Assembly (NCBI GenBank): GCA_038727705.1
Contig: JAVYVJ010000001.1
Location: forward strand, 283,924-347,923
Length of the DNA: 64,000 nucleotides
Direction: 5' to 3'
DNA from: Zestosphaera sp.
Lineage (GTDB): Archaea; Thermoproteota; Thermoprotei_A; Sulfolobales; NBVN01
Positions 37,081-45,307 of this stretch are shown here, piece by piece; within the stretch, counting starts at the first letter, position 1; the number at the start of each line of letters is the position of its first letter. A program made the translations under genes and the position numbers. The notes under the pieces are model-generated. The model did no database searches and was not told the origin of the DNA. It saw nothing but the letters and a program-made list of their open reading frames with translations.

Positions 37081-37767
37081 GTGTCCTCACTCAAGGTTGT
37101 GATCGCGGAAGCCTCGTTGGAGCCTGTTCCAAGAGAGATATGCATGCATCCAGCAGTGCTTAAGAACGCTAGGCTCAGAGGTAAGAAGCCTACGGAGGTC
37201 CTTCTTGATAAGTCCATACATTACCACGCGATGAAAGACCTCCCCAACGCTGGTAAGAGGGGGAGGCCGGATATAGTCCATATAGTGTTGCTTGAGCTGC
37301 TCTCATCGCCACTGAATATTGAGGGGAGGCTTCAGGTCTTCATACATACCTGCGGGGACTACGTTATCGAGGTTAGCTCTGAAACTCATATACCGAGGAA
37401 TTACAACAGGTTCGTCGGTTTGATGGAGCAGCTCTTTATATCAGGGTCCACACCGCCAGACTCTGAGAAACCACTCCTCAGACTGTATCCCTCTACAATA
37501 ACGAACCTGCTTAGAAAATTGGATGTTCCGGGAGCCATATTGCTGGATGAGAAAGGAACCCCAAACAGTCCAAGAAGCGTATGTAGAGAGGCCCTTAATG
37601 GAGGGTTTCCAGTTATTATCGGGGGCTTCCCGCACGGCGAATTCTCTGACGAGGTGGTTGCTAACGCGGTAGCCACCTACTCAATCTATCACAAACCCCT
37701 AGATGCGTGGGCAGTTGCATCCATCCTCGTCCATTCGTGTGAGGAGGTACTCAAGATAATTCTTTAG
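37081..37767 (+). CDS. nep1: Nep1/Emg1 rRNA pseudouridine N1-methyltransferase
   Basis: A 228-residue SPOUT-fold methyltransferase that makes N1-methylpseudouridine in helix 35 of 16S rRNA. Family blocks: LLDKSIHYHAMKDLPNAGKR near 41-60 and GRPDIVHIVLLELLSSPLN near 61-79, then HIPRNYNRFVGLMEQL, LPSTITNLL-type region and IIGGFPHGEF near 180-189 at the SAM knot. The start is GTG. It is followed by tRNA-Phe on the opposite strand. Confidence 0.94.
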   Translation: MSSLKVVIAEASLEPVPREICMHPAVLKNARLRGKKPTEVLLDKSIHYHAMKDLPNAGKRGRPDIVHIVLLELLSSPLNIEGRLQVFIHTCGDYVIEVSSETHIPRNYNRFVGLMEQLFISGSTPPDSEKPLLRLYPSTITNLLRKLDVPGAILLDEKGTPNSPRSVCREALNGGFPVIIGGFPHGEFSDEVVANAVATYSIYHKPLDAWAVASILVHSCEEVLKIIL

Positions 37768-37854
37768 TGGTGCCGCCGCGGGGATTTGAACCCCGGACAC
37801 CCCGGTATCCGAGAACCTTCAGCCGGGTGCTCTCCCGGGCTGAGCTACGGCGGC
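37768..37854 (-). tRNA. tRNA-Phe(GAA) with a 10-nt intron
   Basis: Acceptor GCCGCCG/CGGCGGC, discriminator A and an encoded CCA (37768-37770). Removing GTTCTCGGAT (37807-37816) leaves stem CCCGG/CCGGG and loop CTGAAGA with anticodon GAA. The break is at the canonical 37/38 site. The bulge-helix-bulge has helix CTGA/TCGG closed by only a TTC loop, close to the smallest size I would expect. Confidence 0.94.
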
Positions 37855-37901
37855 CCGAATAATTAGATACCTCAGGGATTATTAAATCTTTCAGACATCG
37901 T

Positions 37902-38363
37902 TCACAAATCAAGCACTGTGCTGACGTGCCAGCAGCCGTCGTCCTTGAATATCTTCATTAGTGAGTACGTTACGGCTTTAACTTCGTTCCTGACCTCATG
38001 CTTGTCGAGGTCGACAGGCTCGCCGCACAGCTCCCCGAGGAATCTAAGCGGTTTGCTAAGGTCTGCGTTACTTCTGACCTCCCCCTCGAAGACTATGTTG
38101 AATTGCGTGAAGGCCAGCCTCTCCACGTTATATACTATCAGTAAGTCTTCAAGCCATCTGTAGAGAGCGTTGTAAGCGTCCATCCCCTCATCCACCACCA
38201 GCTTCCTCACCCTGCACTCAACTTTAGAGGTGTTCAACATGACGTCGAAGAGCGCCCTTCCTGCGTTCGCGAAGGCCTCCTCGAGGGTTTCCCCGAGAGC
38301 CTCGAAATAGGCGTCTCCAACGTGTTCCAGGAACCTATATCCACTGCAACCCACTCTTACCAC
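37902..38363 (-). CDS. Archease
   Basis: A 153-residue archease, the activator of the RtcB RNA ligase used in tRNA splicing. It has the YRFLEHVGDAYFEALG start near 9-24, with the conserved His-Asp pair. A DAYNALYRWLEDLLIVYNVE segment and the C-terminal VKAVTYSLMKI follow, carrying the metal-binding acidic residues. It lies between two intron-containing tRNA genes (Phe and Gly), which fits its role though linkage may be chance. Confidence 0.92.
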   Translation of the reverse strand: MVRVGCSGYRFLEHVGDAYFEALGETLEEAFANAGRALFDVMLNTSKVECRVRKLVVDEGMDAYNALYRWLEDLLIVYNVERLAFTQFNIVFEGEVRSNADLSKPLRFLGELCGEPVDLDKHEVRNEVKAVTYSLMKIFKDDGCWHVSTVLDL

Positions 38364-38427
38364 CAGCTACTCACTACGTTCCGAAACTTAAATGATGTTT
38401 CCATCGTCCAACTGGAGTGGCTGTCAG

Positions 38428-38520
38428 TGGTGCGGCGGCCGGGATTCGAACCCGGGATCTCCGGCGCTCCTCTGGGGCCTTGGAAGGCCGGCGTCCTAGA
38501 CCAGGCTAGACGACCGCCGC
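38428..38520 (-). tRNA. tRNA-Gly(TCC) with a 14-nt intron
   Basis: Acceptor GCGGCGG/CCGCCGC, discriminator A and an encoded CCA (38428-38430). Removing 14 nt gives stem CCGGC/GCCGG and anticodon TCC. Two placements give a 7-base loop. The one at 37/38 (intron 38467-38480, leaving loop CTTCCAC) is preferred because it has a full helix CTTC/GAGG between the bulges; the 38/39 placement would contain a mismatch. Confidence 0.93.
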
Positions 38521-38596
38521 CCCAGTATAGAGTTACCACCGCCTCAATTTAAACTTTAAGTCTTTGAATGCTGGACCTTAATCATTATAACTACTT

Positions 38597-39538
38597 TCAG
38601 TACAGCCTCTCCACCACGGGCGGCACGCACTTGCTGAGAGTCTTACGACCTCTGACTATCTTCAGGTCAACGCATTCTGACTCTATGTTCCCCTCGACCG
38701 CCGCCCGTAAATCACTCACCTTCCTGACGGGTTTCCCACCTGCCTCAACTATTATGTCACCCACCGTCAGACCCTGCCTATCTGCCGGGGAGCCTGGAAC
38801 CACGTTGACTACCACAACGCCCTCACTGACCGGCAGGTCGTAAAGTTTAATCGCCTCCTCTGTTAGTGGTGTCACGTAGACGCCGAGCCAGGCCCTGACC
38901 ACTCCTCCGTACTCCTTGATCATCTGGACGAATCTCTTTACCGTGTTTATTGGTATTGCGAAGCCTATGCCCTGCGCGTACGGTATTATCGCGGTGGCCA
39001 CGCCCACCGCCTTACCCTCAACATTAACCAGGGGGCCGCCGCTGTTGCCGGGGTTTATCGCTGCGTCTGTTTGTATCAAGTCCTCGAGCGCTATGTTCTC
39101 ACCCATTATAGTCCTGCCCAGAGCGCTTACAACACCCATGGAGACCGAAGGCCCCGGCAGACCAAGCGGAGATCCTATAGCGAACACTAGATCCCCCACC
39201 TTGAGGTCGTCTGAGTCTCCTAAGGGAAGGGGCTCCACGTCCTCTACGCCGACCCTGAGCAATGCCAGATCCCTGTACGGATCGGTTACAAGCACTTTAG
39301 CCCTCTCCTTGCCGCGCTTCGGCATGAGGACTACAACCTCCGTAGCATTCATAACTACGTGCGCGTTAGTAACTATGAGTCCAGGCCCTATGAAGAACCC
39401 TGACCCAGCCCCTCTAGCCTCCCTATACCTGAAGAAGATGTCGATGCTGGGAACTAGCGTGAAGACCGTGACAACGCTCCTGGAACTCCTCCCTACTAAG
39501 TCTGATATCTTAGAACTGAACTCCCTTAGCTCCAACAT
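38597..39538 (-). CDS. HtrA/DegP-type serine protease with one PDZ domain
   Basis: About 313 residues from ATG 39538. A trypsin-like domain has the triad His60 (TNAHVV), Asp90 (YRDLALL) and Ser166 (GNSGGP). A PDZ domain follows (GVVVVNVVPGSPADRQGL and VGDIIVEAGGKPV). I see no signal peptide or clear membrane anchor, so it probably works in the cytoplasm in protein quality control. The longer start at 39598 adds a poor-looking segment; GGGTGG before ATG 39538 supports the shorter form. Confidence 0.88.
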   Translation of the reverse strand: MLELREFSSKISDLVGRSSRSVVTVFTLVPSIDIFFRYREARGAGSGFFIGPGLIVTNAHVVMNATEVVVLMPKRGKERAKVLVTDPYRDLALLRVGVEDVEPLPLGDSDDLKVGDLVFAIGSPLGLPGPSVSMGVVSALGRTIMGENIALEDLIQTDAAINPGNSGGPLVNVEGKAVGVATAIIPYAQGIGFAIPINTVKRFVQMIKEYGGVVRAWLGVYVTPLTEEAIKLYDLPVSEGVVVVNVVPGSPADRQGLTVGDIIVEAGGKPVRKVSDLRAAVEGNIESECVDLKIVRGRKTLSKCVPPVVERLY

Positions 39539-39681
39539 ACCACCCACATCAGTAATGTCGCAGTGACTCAAATAAACGTTGCTAATGCATTTAGTCATGA
39601 CTGGCGTAAAACATCCTGGGCTCGAGGGAATAAAGCTTAATAAAACCGAACGCTTAATTTGATGGGAGGGAGAGTGGCTAT

Positions 39682-40143
39682 ATGGTGCACGTGAAGGAAG
39701 TGCCGGCTGACCTGTTTATTGAGGAGTTAGCTAAGTACTTGGAGGAAAATGTGAAGACCGTTAAGCCTCCCGCATGGTCCGCCTTCGCCAAGACAGGATC
39801 CATTAAGGAGAAAGTTCCTGAATCCAGTAACTGGTGGTATGTCAGGGCGGCAAGCATACTGCGGAAGCTCTACATAAGCGATGAGCCTATAGGCGTAGGT
39901 TCTTTCAGAAACATCTACGGCGGACTAAAGAAGAGGGGTTCGGCCCCCCCTCACTTCAGGAGGAGTGGAAGCTCTATAGTTAGGCACATGCTCCACCAGC
40001 TAGAGGTTGCAGGCCTCGTGGCTAAGGTTGAGAAGAGGGGGAGAATCCTATCCCCTAAAGGCCGGTCTATCCTGGACAACATAGCTAACAAGGTCTTCGA
40101 GAAGCTGGTTGCAGTGAGGCCTGAGATGAGTAAGTATGGGTGA
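39682..40143 (+). CDS. rps19e: Ribosomal protein S19e
   Basis: A 153-residue archaeal/eukaryotic small-subunit protein, with VPADLFIEELAKYL near the start, WWYVRAASILRKLY near 51-64, PHFRRSGSSIVRHMLHQLE near 94-112 and GRILSPKGRSILD near the end. It is first in a run rps19e-pdcd5-rpl39e-rpl31e-aif6-rpl18a-pfdA-ftsY. The next gene overlaps by 8 nt. Confidence 0.96.
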   Translation: MVHVKEVPADLFIEELAKYLEENVKTVKPPAWSAFAKTGSIKEKVPESSNWWYVRAASILRKLYISDEPIGVGSFRNIYGGLKKRGSAPPHFRRSGSSIVRHMLHQLEVAGLVAKVEKRGRILSPKGRSILDNIANKVFEKLVAVRPEMSKYG

Positions 40144-40501
40144 CGGATACATGAGCAACGAGTACTACGACACCGACTTAGAGGAGATCAAGAGGAGGCA
40201 AATGGAGGAGCTCCTTAGAAGGCAGGAAGAGGCTAGGAGGAGGGAGGAGGAAGTAGCTCGGGAGGCTCAAAGGCAGGAGGTTTTACGCAGGTCGATGACC
40301 CCTGAAGCCAGGGCTAGGCTAGCTAATGTCAAGCTGGTTAAGCCTGAGTTAGCCAGGGCTGTTGAAGACTACATAATCAACCTAGCCCTTTCAGGACAGC
40401 TGAAGGAGCCTGTGGATGACGATATGCTCAGAGAGATTCTGTACGTCATAGACGCTAGAACAAGACGTGACTATAAGATAGTGTTTAGGGAGAAGAGGTG
40501 A
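40136..40501 (+). CDS. PDCD5-like DNA-binding protein
   Basis: A 121-residue homologue of eukaryotic PDCD5. It has a highly charged N-terminal helix (EIKRRQMEELLRRQEEARR), then LRRSMTPEARARLANVKLVKP near 50-70 and a C-terminal DDDMLREILYVID. The start is ATG 40136 overlapping rps19e, or ATG 40151. The position between S19e and L39e is conserved in archaea. A role in nucleic-acid binding or chaperoning is assumed. Confidence 0.93.
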   Translation: MGDGYMSNEYYDTDLEEIKRRQMEELLRRQEEARRREEEVAREAQRQEVLRRSMTPEARARLANVKLVKPELARAVEDYIINLALSGQLKEPVDDDMLREILYVIDARTRRDYKIVFREKR

Positions 40502-40506
40502 TGTAG

Positions 40507-40665
40507 GTGGCTAAAGCCAAACATGTGGCCAGGAAGTTGCGTCTGGCCAGCGAATCTAAGAGCAACTGCGCGGTGCCTGTGTGGGTGGTGGTTAAAACCT
40601 TAAGGAAGGTCCCCTGGAGGCCGAGGCTCAGGCACTGGAGGAGGAGCAAGCTAAAGAACGTGTGA
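40507..40665 (+). CDS. rpl39e: Ribosomal protein L39e
   Basis: A 52-residue very basic protein starting at GTG 40507 ([16 protein letters not shown]), with the family's [11 protein letters not shown] and the C-terminal [13 protein letters not shown]. It lines the exit tunnel of the large subunit. The stop at 40665 lies 1 nt before the rpl31e start. Confidence 0.95.
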   Translation: MAKAKHVARKLRLASESKSNCAVPVWVVVKTLRKVPWRPRLRHWRRSKLKNV

Positions 40666-40666
40666 G

Positions 40667-41002
40667 GTGGGTCATGTGGTCGAGGGCACAATATATGTGA
40701 TAAACCTCAACAGGCTCAAGTGGACTGGACTCGCCAGAAGGAACTTCAGGGCGGTAAGATATGTGCGTGAGTTCGTCAAAAAACACGCCAAGGCTGAGGA
40801 GGTCGTCATTGATGCATCGATTAACGAGTACCTCCTCTCGAGGGGTGCGGACAACCTGCCAGCCCGAATAGCCGTGAGCGTGAATAAGCTTGATGAGGAG
40901 GGCAAGATCGTCAAGGCATCCCTAGCGATTCAAATCATTGAGCGGGGGTCTAAGGGGTCTGGGGAGGGGGGTGGCCAGCGCTCAGCTGGGACTGAGGTAT
41001 AG
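40667..41002 (+). CDS. rpl31e: Ribosomal protein L31e
   Basis: A 111-residue large-subunit protein with GTIYVINLNRLKWTGLARR near 7-25, AVRYVREFVKKHAKAEEV and a C-terminal strand VKASLAIQII. The last 18 or so residues (GSKGSGEGGGQRSAGTEV) are a low-complexity tail not needed for the fold. The GTG start follows L39e directly. Confidence 0.95.
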   Translation: MGHVVEGTIYVINLNRLKWTGLARRNFRAVRYVREFVKKHAKAEEVVIDASINEYLLSRGADNLPARIAVSVNKLDEEGKIVKASLAIQIIERGSKGSGEGGGQRSAGTEV

Positions 41003-41004
41003 CT

Positions 41005-41679
41005 ATGGTGCTTGAGAAGCTCAGGATCTTCGGCAACCCGAACGTCGGGGTCTACGTTTTCACTAACAACAGAATCACCATAGTTCCTGAAGGGATTCAC
41101 GAAGAGGCTAAGAAAACGTTGAAGAATGTTCTTGGAACTGACTTAATTGAGGTTAGGATCGCTGATTCAACGCTGATAGGGGTGCTTGTGGCGGGTAATG
41201 ACAGAACGGTCTTACTTCCTAAGATAGTGAGGGACGAGGAATTGGACAAGCTTAGAAGCGCTGGTGTGCCGGTGAAGGTCATCCAGACGACATTCACCGC
41301 ATTAGGTAATGTGGTGTTGGCCAATAATAGGTTCGCCCTGCTTCACCCCGAGGTAAGTGATGTGGAGGCCGACCTAGTGCGGAGTGAGCTGGGCGTGTCT
41401 TCGATCAGGAGGGGGGCCGTTGCCAGAGTGCTCACGGTTGGGTCTGTGGGGGTTCTCAACGACTACAGCGGCGTCTTTCATCCTGACTCCAATGATGAGG
41501 AGTTGAAGAGTCTTGAGGAGTTCTTTGGCGTTAGAGTTGGGACGGCCACCGTTAACTTCGGCGTCGGTTTCGTTAAGGTCGGCCTAATTATGAACAATAA
41601 CGGCGCCGTCGTCGGGGAGCTGACTACAGGTCCTGAGATAATGAGGTTGATGGAGATCCTGAATTTCGCAGGATCTTAA
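41005..41679 (+). CDS. eif6: Translation initiation factor 6 (aIF6)
   Basis: A 224-residue pentein-fold anti-association factor that binds the large subunit. Repeated pseudo-symmetric units are visible: NPNVGVYVFTNNRITIVP, DLIEVRIADSTLIGVLVAGN, TALGNVVLANNRFALLHP and GVGFVKVGLIMNNNGAVVG. It follows rpl31e by 2 nt, the usual archaeal arrangement. Confidence 0.96.
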   Translation: MVLEKLRIFGNPNVGVYVFTNNRITIVPEGIHEEAKKTLKNVLGTDLIEVRIADSTLIGVLVAGNDRTVLLPKIVRDEELDKLRSAGVPVKVIQTTFTALGNVVLANNRFALLHPEVSDVEADLVRSELGVSSIRRGAVARVLTVGSVGVLNDYSGVFHPDSNDEELKSLEEFFGVRVGTATVNFGVGFVKVGLIMNNNGAVVGELTTGPEIMRLMEILNFAGS

Positions 41680-41786
41680 GCGACTTCAGACCACCACCTT
41701 TGCTGACCACGGGCTGATCATCCGTACCTGAGTCCCCTGATGTACTCTTTATAAGCCTTGTCAATCACTAATGTATGGTGTGAGCT

Positions 41787-42044
41787 GTGGGTGATGAAGT
41801 AAAGACATTCAGGATTGGCGGTGTCGCGCTCTTCAGCCCCGACAGGAGCAGGTTATGGCAGAAGTTCACCGTCGAGGTCAGGGCCCTCAGCAGGGAGGAG
41901 GCTCTTGAGAAGGTCTACTCCCTGATGGGTAGTAGGCACAAGCTTAAACGTGAGCATTTAAAGATATTTGAGGTTATTGAGATAAGTCCTGAGGACGCTA
42001 GGAGCAAACACGTGAGGGAGTTAGCCAACATTAAGGGTTGGTGA
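41787..42044 (+). CDS. rpl18a: Ribosomal protein L18a (LX/L20a)
   Basis: An 85-residue protein of the LX family, with FRIGGVALFSPDRSRLWQKF near 8-27, VEVRALSREEALEKVYSLMGSRHKLKR-type middle and ISPEDARSKHVRELANI at the end. The start is GTG in GTGGGTGATGAAG. A TATA-like CTTTATAAG near 41748-41756 suggests a separate promoter after aif6. It overlaps the prefoldin gene by a few nt. Confidence 0.93.
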   Translation: MGDEVKTFRIGGVALFSPDRSRLWQKFTVEVRALSREEALEKVYSLMGSRHKLKREHLKIFEVIEISPEDARSKHVRELANIKGW

Positions 42045-42526
42045 AGTTGAGCGCTAGGAAGGAAGTAGGTGAGAAGCAGGTAGTGAGTTTTGAGGCGCTC
42101 CTAGCACAGTTGACGGAGCTCAGGAAGTATATAGAGGCCTTACAGAATCAGCTCAACCAGATACAGGACGAGTTGAACGAAGTCAAGTCCAGCATGAACG
42201 CTTTAAGCGAGTTCAAGAATGCCGGCGCTAGCGAGTTCCTCGCACCTGCCGACCGGAGAGGTTACGTCCTCATTAGGGCTAGTCCCCAGAGCGTTGAGAG
42301 GGTCATAACCCACGTAGGTCTGGAGTACTACGTCGAGCTGCCACTTGATAAGGCGCTCGATGTTTTGTCTGGGAGGGAGAGGGAATACAGGGGGTTTGCC
42401 GACGAACTTCAGAAGGAGTTGGTTAAGGCGGTAAGGCACTACGAGAGGCTTGAGAACCTGGTTAACTCTATCATAGCTCAGGCCAGACAGGTCGGAGTGC
42501 AACAATCCAAAACGTCTGGCTCGTAG
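42038..42526 (+). CDS. pfdA: Prefoldin alpha subunit
   Basis: A 162-residue prefoldin alpha of the hexameric chaperone that hands nascent proteins to the thermosome. N- and C-terminal coiled coils (EALLAQLTELRKYIEALQ; YERLENLVNSIIAQA) flank a beta hairpin region with YVLIRASPQSVERVITHVG. Starts TTG 42038, GTG 42041 and TTG 42047 are all possible and overlap rpl18a. ftsY follows after 6 nt. Confidence 0.9.
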   Translation: MVKLSARKEVGEKQVVSFEALLAQLTELRKYIEALQNQLNQIQDELNEVKSSMNALSEFKNAGASEFLAPADRRGYVLIRASPQSVERVITHVGLEYYVELPLDKALDVLSGREREYRGFADELQKELVKAVRHYERLENLVNSIIAQARQVGVQQSKTSGS

Positions 42527-42532
42527 TGAAGA

Positions 42533-43462
42533 GTGGTTAACGTGTTTCGTAGAATCAGAGAGGCGGTCTCTAGTCTTGTGGAGAATTTAGGAGAGGTAAT
42601 TAGTAAGAAGGAGTTAAGTGAGAAGGAGTTCAACGCCACCTTCGACGAGTTTCAGTGGCTCTTACTTGAGAGCGACGTCGCTTTTGAGGCAGTTGAGGTT
42701 TTGCGCGCTAAGCTGGCAAGCAAACTAGTCAACGCCAAGATTCCCCGTTTAAGCGACCCTAAAGAGTATGTACTCAACGTGATTAAAGATTCTATAAGGG
42801 AGCTGCTGGAAGGCAGCATGTTCGGTAGAGACTTAAGTGATGTGGTCGGGGACTCGCCTAAGCCTTACGTGGTGGTGTTTCTGGGGGTCAACGGGGTTGG
42901 TAAGACCACCACCATAGCTAAGGTGGCGTATAAGCTCGCTAAAAACGGGTTGAAGCCACTGATAGTGGCTGCCGACACGTTCAGGGCTGGAGCTCTAGAG
43001 CAACTGGATATTCATGCCAACAGGGTCGGCGTACCCATACTTAAGGGTAAGTACGGCGCCGACCCTGCGTCCGTGGCTAAGGACGGCGTTACTCACGCAA
43101 TCAAGAATAAATACGACGTCGTGCTCGTGGATACTGCTGGGCGGATGCACACCGACAGGGACTTGATGGAGGAGATCAGAAAGGTGATCAGGGTGGTTAA
43201 ACCTAACTTGAAGGTCTTGATTCTCGACGCCTTGGTAGGGAATGACGCGGTAGCTCAGGCGAGATGGTTCGACGAGGTCGCGGGAGTTGACGCGATCATA
43301 CTCACTAAAGTTGATGCTGATGCTAAAGGTGGTTCAGCCTTAAGCATAGTGCTGACTCTCGGGAAGAAGATCATGTACGTTGGTGTTGGTCAGAGCTACG
43401 ATGACTTGCTACCCTTCAGTCCAGAGTTAATACTTAATAATCTCTTTAACACTAGAACTTAG
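42533..43462 (+). CDS. ftsY: Signal recognition particle receptor FtsY
   Basis: A 309-residue SRP GTPase with an N domain and G domain. It has GVNGVGKTTTIAK near 118-130, AADTFRAGALEQL, DTAGRMHTDRDL, TKVDADAKGG and YVGVGQSYDDLLPF. It has only a short charged N-terminus and lacks the long acidic A region of bacterial FtsY, as usual in Crenarchaeota. It precedes secE, so SRP receptor and translocon genes are adjacent. Confidence 0.96.
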   Translation: MVNVFRRIREAVSSLVENLGEVISKKELSEKEFNATFDEFQWLLLESDVAFEAVEVLRAKLASKLVNAKIPRLSDPKEYVLNVIKDSIRELLEGSMFGRDLSDVVGDSPKPYVVVFLGVNGVGKTTTIAKVAYKLAKNGLKPLIVAADTFRAGALEQLDIHANRVGVPILKGKYGADPASVAKDGVTHAIKNKYDVVLVDTAGRMHTDRDLMEEIRKVIRVVKPNLKVLILDALVGNDAVAQARWFDEVAGVDAIILTKVDADAKGGSALSIVLTLGKKIMYVGVGQSYDDLLPFSPELILNNLFNTRT

Positions 43463-43474
43463 TGCGGTGAGGCA

Positions 43475-43648
43475 ATGAAGCTGGATGAGATAGTGACTAT
43501 GTGGAGGAAGATCATAACGATTTCCGAGAAGCCTGAGAGCGACGAGTACAGGACCTTACTTAAGGTCACTCTAGGAGGGTTAATGCTAGTTGGCCTTCTC
43601 GGCTTCGTTATCCACTTAGTACTTTCTTACGTTCAGGGGTATATTTAG
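43475..43648 (+). CDS. secE: Protein translocase subunit SecE (Sec61 gamma)
   Basis: A 57-residue single-span protein starting at ATG 43475. The amphipathic N-terminal helix (WRKIITISEKPESDEY) is followed by a transmembrane segment at residues 34-53 (LGGLMLVGLLGFVIHLVLSY). This is the standard SecE layout, and the following gene is spt5, matching the conserved secE-spt5-rpl11 order. Confidence 0.92.
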   Translation: MKLDEIVTMWRKIITISEKPESDEYRTLLKVTLGGLMLVGLLGFVIHLVLSYVQGYI

Positions 43649-43660
43649 AGGTGTCTCGCG

Positions 43661-44140
43661 TTGAGCGATGCTGAGGGGGTGAGGCAGGGCGGGAGGCAAC
43701 TCAAGTACGTTATCCTGAGGACTACTGCCGGTCAGGAGCTTAACGTGGCCTTGATGCTTGAGTCGATGATAAAGAATTCGGGCACGAAGGGCATCTACTC
43801 GATAGTAATACCTCCTAAGGTTAAGGGCTACATAATAATAGAGACTGAAGGACACCACATAGTTCATAAAGTAGCTAAGGATATAAAGCATGTAAAGGGG
43901 CAGGCCATGGGCTCGCTGACGGAGGATGAGGTGGAGAGGTTGATTAAGGTTACCTCACCGCTCGAGGAGTTACATCCGGGCGATGTGGTGGAGGTTATTT
44001 CAGGCCCGTTTAAAGGCTTAAAGGCTCAGGTCGTAAGTGTTAACTTGATCAGAAAAACGGTCACCCTGAACATACTGGAGGCCTCCTTCAAGATGGAGGT
44101 CACCCTGCCTGCAGATGACGTTAAACCGGCTAAGAAGTGA
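43661..44140 (+). CDS. spt5: Transcription elongation factor Spt5 (NusG family)
   Basis: A 159-residue protein with an NGN domain (KYVILRTTAGQELNVALMLE near 15-34) and a KOW domain (HPGDVVEVISGPFKGLKAQV near 104-123). It clamps RNA polymerase together with Spt4. The start is TTG 43661, just after secE. It leads the rpl11-rpl1-rpl10 ribosomal run. Confidence 0.95.
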   Translation: MSDAEGVRQGGRQLKYVILRTTAGQELNVALMLESMIKNSGTKGIYSIVIPPKVKGYIIIETEGHHIVHKVAKDIKHVKGQAMGSLTEDEVERLIKVTSPLEELHPGDVVEVISGPFKGLKAQVVSVNLIRKTVTLNILEASFKMEVTLPADDVKPAKK

Positions 44141-44146
44141 TGAAGC

Positions 44147-44656
44147 ATGGTGTGGCGTACTGTAAGGTTGAAGGTTAAGGGAGGGGCAGCGTCCCCGCAA
44201 CCTCCTGTAGGGCCCACTATAGCCCAACTGGGGCTTAAGGTCGATGAAGTAGTTGGTAAGATGAACGAGGTGACTAAACACCTCAAGGACGTTGAGGTGA
44301 CGTTACTCATTCACGTGGACACTGAAACGAAGAATTACCGACTGGAGGTGAAGTCACCCTCAACTACTTCGCTCTTACTAAGGACGGCCGGCGTCTCGGA
44401 GCCCTCGGGCGATCCAGCACATAAAAAGGTGGGCAATCTAACCATGGATGACGTGGTTAAGGTCGCGTTGATGAAGAAAAATGAGATGAACGCTAAATCC
44501 CTGAAGGCCGCGGTAAAGACCTTAGTATCTTCTGCCTCGACTATAGGCCTCACTATCGATGGGAAGGAAGGTAAGGAGGTGCTCAAGCTCATCAACAGGG
44601 GTGAGTACGATCCGATACTCCTTAAATATGAGGGTGAATGGAAGAAGGGTGGGTGA
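44147..44656 (+). CDS. rpl11: Ribosomal protein L11
   Basis: A 169-residue stalk-base protein with GGAASPQPPVGPTIAQLGL near 13-31 binding the GTPase-associated rRNA region. The C-terminal domain contains TVKGTASTIGLTIDG-type sequence (here VSSASTIGLTIDGKEGKE). It is followed by rpl1 after 6 nt. Confidence 0.96.
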   Translation: MVWRTVRLKVKGGAASPQPPVGPTIAQLGLKVDEVVGKMNEVTKHLKDVEVTLLIHVDTETKNYRLEVKSPSTTSLLLRTAGVSEPSGDPAHKKVGNLTMDDVVKVALMKKNEMNAKSLKAAVKTLVSSASTIGLTIDGKEGKEVLKLINRGEYDPILLKYEGEWKKGG

Positions 44657-44662
44657 TAGTGG

Positions 44663-45307
44663 ATGGTCTTAAGTGAGGAGAAACTGGCTGAGGCAATAAA
44701 GACTGCCTTGGAGTTAGGGAGGGGCCGTAGATTTAAGCAGTCTGTAGAGCTTGTAGTGGTCTTTAAAGGCGCTGATCCTAAAAGCTCTGAAGTTAAGTTC
44801 AGAGATTTCGTGCACCTCCCTAAAGGTTTGGGGAGGGGATCGAGGATCCTGGTCATAGCTTCAGGCAACCTTCAGTTGCAGGCTAGGGAAGCCGGGGCCG
44901 ACGTCCTAACTCCAGACGACCTCAAGAACCTCTCCAAGAGGGATGTGAGGAAGATATGCAGGAGATACGACGTTTTCCTAGTTCAGCCTGACCTGATGAC
45001 TCAGGTCGGCAGGACTTTAGGCCCTGCTCTAGGACCTCGAGGCAAGTTCCCGATACCCGTTCCCGCGTCAGCCAATGTCAAGGCCCTAATATCCAGGTAC
45101 ACCAACTCGACCAGGCTCAGGAATAAGGAGCAGGCATGGGTTGGTTGCAGGATAGGGAGCGAGGAGATGCCCTTGGAGCACCTGACGGAGAACGCCATGT
45201 CGGTGATAAACTTTATCAAGAGTAAGTATACGAAACCCCTCGAGACCACCGCTAAGATCTACTTCAAAACCACGATGGGGCCTGCGGTGGAGGTGGAGAT
45301 GCTGTGA
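44663..45307 (+). CDS. rpl1: Ribosomal protein L1
   Basis: A 214-residue L1-stalk protein with the conserved TLGPALGPRGKFPIPVP near 115-131 and KVGCRIG-type segment (AWVGCRIGSEEMPLE). L1 often represses its own operon in archaea by binding the mRNA; no operator was identified here. The stop overlaps rpl10 by 4 nt. Confidence 0.96.
   Translation: MVLSEEKLAEAIKTALELGRGRRFKQSVELVVVFKGADPKSSEVKFRDFVHLPKGLGRGSRILVIASGNLQLQAREAGADVLTPDDLKNLSKRDVRKICRRYDVFLVQPDLMTQVGRTLGPALGPRGKFPIPVPASANVKALISRYTNSTRLRNKEQAWVGCRIGSEEMPLEHLTENAMSVINFIKSKYTKPLETTAKIYFKTTMGPAVEVEML

Noticed and set aside
38916-39566. 216-residue plus-strand frame opposite the HtrA gene
   Set aside because: Entirely antisense to a protease with intact catalytic triad and PDZ domain; Ser/Pro-rich shadow composition.
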